A program made the position numbers and the translations under genes. Of a stretch of DNA of 19,398 nt, positions 15,391 to 19,398 are shown in pieces (position 1 is the first letter of the stretch; each line of letters begins with the position of its first letter). This DNA comes from CAZKYP01 sp964556885 (GTDB taxonomy: Bacteria; Planctomycetota; Phycisphaerae; Sedimentisphaerales; Anaerobacaceae): NCBI GenBank assembly GCA_964556885.1, contig CAZKYP010000048.1, positions 1 to 19,398 of the forward strand. Reading direction: 5' to 3'. A model generated the notes under the pieces. That model made no database searches, had not been told where the DNA came from, and worked only from the letters and a program-made list of their open reading frames with translations.

Positions 15391-17967
15391 ATGACAGCAT
15401 GGGCAAGCACAGGCCTTCCGGGACTTGATGCGATATTAAACGACATCAGAAAAGGTGACAATATCGTCTGGCAGGTAGACCAGATTGAGGACTACCAGCG
15501 TTTTGTTAATCCGTATATCAAAAAGGCCAAACAGGATGGACGCAAAATCGCCTATATGCGATTTGCAAATCATTCTCCTCTTGTCGAACCAGACAATAAT
15601 GTCAGTATTTATGAACTCGACGCTAACAGCGGCTTCGAAACATTTTCAACACAGGTCCACAGCATAATCGCCAAAGAAGGAAAAGAAGTCTACTACGTCT
15701 TCGATTGCCTCTCGCACCTGCTCAGCGCCTGGGCCACCGACCTGATGATTGGTAATTTTTTTATGATTACCTGCCCGTATCTTTACGAATTGGATACTAT
15801 CGCTTATTTTGCCCTGCTCCGAAACAAACATTCTTTTAAAACCATCGCCCGCATCCGCGAAACAACCCAGCTTTTGCTGGACCTGTACAATTTCGAGAAA
15901 AATTTCTACATACACCCGCTTAAGGTCTGGAGAAGATACTCCCCGACGATGTTCCTGCCGCATATACAGCAACAGGAAAAGTTTATCCCGCTTACCAGCA
16001 GTGTTGAAGCGACACAGCTTATATCCTACATATCCAAACAGGGCCTGGAGCCGGCACAAAGAACTCTGGATTACTGGGACAGGCTCTTCATTGAAACAGA
16101 TGAATTGTCAACAGCTACATCGGCGTCCATCGAGGAAAAACAACAAACCATCGACAGGCTCTGCCGGGTAATGATCGGAAGGGACGAGAGAATACTAAAC
16201 CTGGCTAAGCAAAACTTCTCGCTTAGAGATTTACTGAATATAAAAAACAGGCTCATCGGCACCGGATTCATTGGCGGAAAAGCGGTCGGTATGCTTCTGG
16301 CCAACAGCATAATCTCACAGGACGATAATTTGAAGAAATGCCTCGAACCACACGATTCGTTTTATGTCGGCTCCGATGTTTTCTACACCTATATCGTGGA
16401 AAACGGCTGGTGGAAACTGAGAATGGAGCAGAAAACCAAGCATGGATATTTCAAGGTGGCAGCCGAGCTAAGAGAAAAGCTGCTCAAGGGAAGGTTCCCC
16501 GACCAGATTCGCGAGCAGTTCCAGGAAATGATCGAATACTTCGGGCAATCCCCGATTATTGTTCGCTCCAGCAGTCTTTTGGAAGATGCTTACGGAAATG
16601 CATTTGCGGGAAAATACGAAAGCCTGTTTTGTGTCAATCAGGGCACTCCCGAACAGCGGTATGCCCAGTTCGAAGACGCCGTCCGAAGAGTATACGCAAG
16701 CACAATGAACGAAGCGGCCCTTACTTATCGTCTACAAAGAAACCTGGACCAAAGGGACGAGCAAATGGCCCTGCTGGTTCAGCGGGTATCCGGTTCGTAT
16801 CGCAACGGATATTTCTTCCCCGATTTGGCCGGTGTCGGTTTTTCACACAACAATTTTGTCTGGAACCCGGAAATCGACCCGAAAGCCGGGATGATTCGCC
16901 TGGTAATCGGACTCGGAACCCGCGCGGTCAATCGCGTGGAAGACGATTATCCCAGAGTAATAGCCCTGGGCGCTCCCCTGCTCAGACCGATCTCCGGAAT
17001 AGACGGTGTGAGAAAATACTCACAGCATCTTGTCGATGTGCTTGACATTGAAAATAACACTATCAATACCGTCCATGCGGATGTAATTCTGAATGAAAAG
17101 CTCGGCACCAGGATGGAGCTTGTTGCATCACGTGACTGGCAAATGACAAAAAGAGCTAAACAGCTCGGTCGAAATATTGAATACTGGCTGATTACATTTG
17201 AGAAGCTGTTGTCGGAAACAAACTTTGTCGAAATCATTCAGGATATTCTAAAGTCCCTCGAAACACATTATCAATATCCGGTTGATGTTGAGTTTACGGT
17301 AAATTTCGCACAGAACGACAAACCTGTCATCAACCTGCTCCAGTGCAGACCTCTCCAGGTACAGGGACACCAGGGCAAACAGGAAATCCCCGAACAGGTT
17401 GACAAGGAGAAGGTGCTGCTGCAATGCAAAGGCTATTTTATGGGCGGCGGCATCTCCAGCAGTTTAAGAAAAATCATATTTGTCGAGCCGCAGGCATACG
17501 TAGCATTACCTCTTTCAGGCAAATACGACATCGCCCGCCTAATCGGCAGGCTCAACCGCCAGATTTCCGACAGGCAAACCGAACCAACTATCCTGCTCGG
17601 CCCCGGCAGGTGGGGAACATCAACTCCAAGCCTGGGGATACCTGTGGGATTCCACGAAATCAACAACATGACTGTGCTGGTCGAAATCGCTTACGAAGGC
17701 GGAAACCTTATGCCGGAGCTTTCCTTCGGGACCCACTTTTTCCTGGACCTCGTAGAAGGTGACATATTTTATGTCGCCCTGTTTCCCGACAAGGAAAACG
17801 TAATGTTCAACAGACATCATCTTGATAAAATGCCGAACTTGCTACGGGACCTCGTGCCGAAAAGCGAAAAATACGCCGACGTTGTCAAAGTCTATGAAGT
17901 TCCTCAGGGACAATTGCAAATTATAGCGGATATGATGAGCCAGAAACTCATCTGTATGTTTAAATAA
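15391..17967 (+). CDS. PEP-synthase/PPDK-type ATP-binding protein without phosphohistidine or PEP domain
   Basis: An 858-residue cytoplasmic protein. Residues about 7-250 resemble a RecA/KaiC fold in degenerate form: TGLPGLDAIL then KGDNIVWQVD, where a KaiC would have a Walker A G-x-x-G-K-T, so it probably does not hydrolyse ATP. Residues about 285-655 are the ATP-grasp-like N domain of pyruvate phosphate dikinase and PEP synthase. It keeps FIGGKAVGM (K297), IIVRSSSLLEDAYGNAFAGKYES (R392 and the flexible loop) and an ending of the type LLQCRPLQ (R653). Residues about 675-858 carry a conserved C-terminal region with LLGPGRWGTSTPSLGIPV and SFGTHFFLDL, seen in uncharacterised proteins of this architecture. 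The TGG-x-x-S-H swivelling histidine domain and the PEP barrel of PpsA/PpdK are absent. Its phosphate or adenylyl acceptor is therefore unknown, and naming it PpsA would be wrong. The start is supported by AGAGG 9 bases upstream. Confidence 0.85.
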   Translation: MTAWASTGLPGLDAILNDIRKGDNIVWQVDQIEDYQRFVNPYIKKAKQDGRKIAYMRFANHSPLVEPDNNVSIYELDANSGFETFSTQVHSIIAKEGKEVYYVFDCLSHLLSAWATDLMIGNFFMITCPYLYELDTIAYFALLRNKHSFKTIARIRETTQLLLDLYNFEKNFYIHPLKVWRRYSPTMFLPHIQQQEKFIPLTSSVEATQLISYISKQGLEPAQRTLDYWDRLFIETDELSTATSASIEEKQQTIDRLCRVMIGRDERILNLAKQNFSLRDLLNIKNRLIGTGFIGGKAVGMLLANSIISQDDNLKKCLEPHDSFYVGSDVFYTYIVENGWWKLRMEQKTKHGYFKVAAELREKLLKGRFPDQIREQFQEMIEYFGQSPIIVRSSSLLEDAYGNAFAGKYESLFCVNQGTPEQRYAQFEDAVRRVYASTMNEAALTYRLQRNLDQRDEQMALLVQRVSGSYRNGYFFPDLAGVGFSHNNFVWNPEIDPKAGMIRLVIGLGTRAVNRVEDDYPRVIALGAPLLRPISGIDGVRKYSQHLVDVLDIENNTINTVHADVILNEKLGTRMELVASRDWQMTKRAKQLGRNIEYWLITFEKLLSETNFVEIIQDILKSLETHYQYPVDVEFTVNFAQNDKPVINLLQCRPLQVQGHQGKQEIPEQVDKEKVLLQCKGYFMGGGISSSLRKIIFVEPQAYVALPLSGKYDIARLIGRLNRQISDRQTEPTILLGPGRWGTSTPSLGIPVGFHEINNMTVLVEIAYEGGNLMPELSFGTHFFLDLVEGDIFYVALFPDKENVMFNRHHLDKMPNLLRDLVPKSEKYADVVKVYEVPQGQLQIIADMMSQKLICMFK

Positions 17968-17979
17968 GAATACAGAGGA

Positions 17980-17997
17980 CAGAATTTCTGCATTCTG
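17980..17997 (+). terminator. Weak hairpin after the PEP-synthase-like gene
   Basis: CAGAAT (17980-17985) and ATTCTG (17992-17997) form a 6 bp stem with a 6-base loop, followed by CCTTTC. It may slow transcription before the UDG promoter, but there is no proper T run. Confidence 0.25.
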
Positions 17998-18007
17998 CCT
18001 TTCGACA

Positions 18008-18036
18008 TTGCCGGACGATAAAGAATTTATTATAAT
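18008..18036 (+). promoter_or_regulatory. Promoter of the uracil-DNA glycosylase gene, abutting the start codon
   Basis: TTGCCG (18008-18013) and a perfect TATAAT (18031-18036) are exactly 17 bases apart. Transcription would begin near 18043-18044, one or two bases before the ATG at 18045. No Shine-Dalgarno sequence precedes that ATG, so the mRNA would be leaderless or nearly so. Confidence 0.6.
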
Positions 18037-18044
18037 CCTCTGTC

Positions 18045-18770
18045 ATGGATAAGGACGTTGATTTAAATAAGGTAGCTCGACAGCATTTTGAGATGGAACA
18101 GTTCTTCAGCGGCTTTATGCCGAAAGGTAAATCCAAAACAGACGAATCCCATGAAGCGGAGGAAAAAATGGCTGTAGCGGAAAAAACAAAAGAACTCGAA
18201 ACAATCGCCGAGCAGGTGCGGCAATGCCGCAAATGTCCGCTCGGGTCGCTGCGAAAAAACACCGTGCCGGGCGAGGGCAATCCCGACGCCCTTATAATGT
18301 TCGTCGGCGAAGCACCCGGAGCGGATGAAGATGCACAGGGCCGCCCTTTTGTCGGGAGGGCCGGTCAGTTGCTGGATAAGGTTATTGAAGCCTGCGGATT
18401 GAAGCGCAGTGATGTTTTCATCGGCAATATATTGAAGTGCAGGCCGCCGGACAACCGTGATCCCCGAGCCGAAGAAATCATAAGCTGTTTGCCCTACCTG
18501 CAGAGACAAATCGAGATAATCGAGCCAAAAATGATTGTCGCACTCGGTGCCCATGCTGCCAGGACATTGCTAAATACCACAAAATCGATAGGCCAGTTGC
18601 GGGGCCAGTTCCACGAATATTATCCGGGCATCGGCAGGCCGCCAATTAAGCTCATGGCGACGTATCATACCGCATATCTGCTGCGAAATTACTCGCCGGA
18701 AAACCGCAGAAGGGTCTGGGAAGACATGAAAAAAGTGCTTACCGAACTCGGTCTGCCGGTTCCAAAATAG
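18045..18770 (+). CDS. Family 4 uracil-DNA glycosylase (iron-sulfur type)
   Basis: Removes uracil from DNA to begin base-excision repair; cytoplasmic, carries a 4Fe-4S cluster. The cluster ligands are C61 and C64 (QCRKCPL), C132 (LKCRPP) and C148 (ISCLPYL). The catalytic/uracil-binding blocks are FVGEAPGADEDAQGRPFVGRAGQLLD (about 86-111, split across the active-site loop) and N128-I-L-K-C-R-P-P-D-N-R. The C-terminal motif reads TYHTAYLLRN with H208, where most homologues have H-P-x-x-L-L-R, so Pro is replaced by Thr. The 241-residue length includes about 50 residues before the core. A second ATG at 18168 has GGAGG just upstream and would give 200 residues, the classical length. I keep 18045 because its N terminus has the A-R-Q-H-F-E-M pattern seen in many long-form UDGs. 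Confidence 0.9.
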   Translation: MDKDVDLNKVARQHFEMEQFFSGFMPKGKSKTDESHEAEEKMAVAEKTKELETIAEQVRQCRKCPLGSLRKNTVPGEGNPDALIMFVGEAPGADEDAQGRPFVGRAGQLLDKVIEACGLKRSDVFIGNILKCRPPDNRDPRAEEIISCLPYLQRQIEIIEPKMIVALGAHAARTLLNTTKSIGQLRGQFHEYYPGIGRPPIKLMATYHTAYLLRNYSPENRRRVWEDMKKVLTELGLPVPK

Positions 18771-19060
18771 CCCCCACAATAAATATCCCCCAAATTAACA
18801 GTTCAATTCTTATATATAATTGCCTTTTATTAAATTTTTTAGTAAAATGACAATAATCCTGTAACAAAACGAGGTTTATGGCGTTTTATTTATATAAACA
18901 GATAGAAATATTATTTGAAGCCGAAAATCTGGTTAATTAAGGCACAAAGCGGGTCAAATACGGAGAATTTATCGCTTTAATCAACTATTACATTTGCCCC
19001 CGTTTGCCGTGTGTTCCGTTATCTTTCGGTATATAGTCGATTTAATTTAGGGTAAAAATC
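18771..19060. other. 290-base intergenic region upstream of the beta-helix gene
   Basis: AT-rich with no clear gene. It holds a 20-codon frame at 18878-18940 (ATG after GAGG) that could be a short leader peptide or chance. It also has two hairpins that exclude each other: AAAGCG (18946-18951) with CGCTTT (18973-18978), or CAAAGCGGG (18945-18953) with CCCGTTTG (18999-19006, one bulge). No promoter boxes are convincing. Confidence 0.35.
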
Positions 19061-19398
19061 ATGACAAAGAAATATTTATTAATCCTCATCCTGACGGCAT
19101 TTACAACCATATCCGCATCGGCGAACACTCTTTTGGTACCCAGTGAATATTCGACCATTCAACTGGCCATCCACCGCTGTAACAATGGAGATGTAATAGT
19201 TGTTTCACCCGGTACATATCTCGAAAATATCAATTTTCTCGGCAAGAATGTTATCTTAACCAGTACAAATCCCGAGGACCCGGAAATTGTCGAAACCACA
19301 ATCATCAACGGTTACGGCAGCGGCAGCGCCGTAAGCTTCATAAACAACGAGAGCCGCGATGCAGTAATAACCGGATTTACCATATCAGGCGGATACGG
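19061..19398 (+). CDS. Secreted right-handed beta-helix protein, N-terminal part (cut by window end)
   Basis: The reading frame is open from the ATG at 19061 to the window edge, 112 residues. AGGG (19049-19052) 8 bases upstream is a weak ribosome-binding site. Residues 1-21 are a signal peptide (MTKKY, hydrophobic run, cleavage at SASA-NT). The mature start reads V-P-S-E-Y-S-T-I-Q-L-A-I, then G-D-V-I-V-V-S-P-G-T-Y-L-E-N-I-N-F, then V-I-T-G-F-T-I-S-G-G. This is the pattern of pectate-lyase-like parallel beta-helix proteins, in which Y-S-T-I-Q-x-A-I opens the helix. Planctomycetes encode many such cell-surface or extracellular glycan-related proteins. The catalytic part, if any, lies beyond the window. 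Confidence 0.8.
   Translation, partial: MTKKYLLILILTAFTTISASANTLLVPSEYSTIQLAIHRCNNGDVIVVSPGTYLENINFLGKNVILTSTNPEDPEIVETTIINGYGSGSAVSFINNESRDAVITGFTISGGY

Noticed and set aside
16338..17045. Plus-strand open frame of 235 codons
   Set aside because: It is an alternative frame within the PPDK-like gene, whose own frame carries conserved motifs across this stretch. The product is Arg/Pro/Ser-rich shadow text.
15391..17967. Naming this gene ppsA or ppdK
   Set aside because: Only the nucleotide-binding domain is shared. The phosphohistidine and PEP/pyruvate domains needed for those reactions are absent.
18941..19020. Possible cyclic-di-GMP (GEMM) riboswitch before the beta-helix gene
   Set aside because: The stretch AAAGCGGGTCAAA recalls the GEMM core, but the tetraloop and receptor pattern and the second stem are missing.
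1..19398. Mobile element, CRISPR array, tRNA or rRNA
   Set aside because: No transposase or integrase, no terminal or spaced direct repeats, and no tRNA cloverleaf or rRNA motif was seen on either strand.

Overview
The window looks like chromosomal DNA of a Planctomycetota bacterium, most likely of the Phycisphaerae/Sedimentisphaerales type. The pointers are a secreted LamG protein carrying a 'YWRIDEVN'-type domain, a secreted parallel beta-helix protein, a tiny Hc1-like histone protein, a short FabZ-like protein beginning MPPPLLFDL, and moderate GC with AT-rich gaps. This assignment is inference from protein style; there is no rRNA or other marker. By eye the first 6 kb is more GC-rich in its codons than the rest.

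Layout. 1-101: tail of an unidentified gene. 152-5915 (+): an MscS-type mechanosensitive channel with a C-terminal cyclic-nucleotide-binding domain, a secreted protein of unknown function, and glycogen phosphorylase (glgP). 6018-9450 (-): a secreted LamG protein with a clear terminator, a FabZ-like hotdog protein, a 57-residue Hc1-like DNA-binding protein and a flavodoxin/WrbA-like protein. 9622-12639 (-): a tightly packed operon of HAD phosphatase, LolA-like envelope protein and a 511-residue protein containing an HPr-like phosphocarrier motif. 12793-15228: a LysR-type regulator divergent from NADP-type glutamate dehydrogenase (gdhA), with palindromes and a good promoter between them; gdhA ends in a textbook terminator. 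15391-18770 (+): an 858-residue protein with a PEP-synthase/PPDK-type ATP-binding domain, then a family 4 uracil-DNA glycosylase whose promoter abuts its start codon. 19061 onward: the start of a secreted beta-helix protein cut by the window end.

How they fit together. Several genes belong to central carbon and nitrogen metabolism (glgP, gdhA, the PEP-synthase-like protein) or to the cell envelope (MscS channel, LolA-like protein, LamG and beta-helix proteins). The most interesting part is the HAD-LolA-HPr operon. The 511-residue protein keeps the HPr active-site signature G-F-H-V-R-P-S-T at His340, and a serine exactly 31 residues later, the spacing of His15 to Ser46 in HPr. The rest of the HPr fold seems to resume only after an insertion, within a much larger alpha-helical protein. 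The second item is the 858-residue ATP-grasp protein, which lacks the phosphohistidine and PEP domains of its relatives, so its phosphate acceptor is unknown. No mobile element, CRISPR array, tRNA or rRNA was seen.
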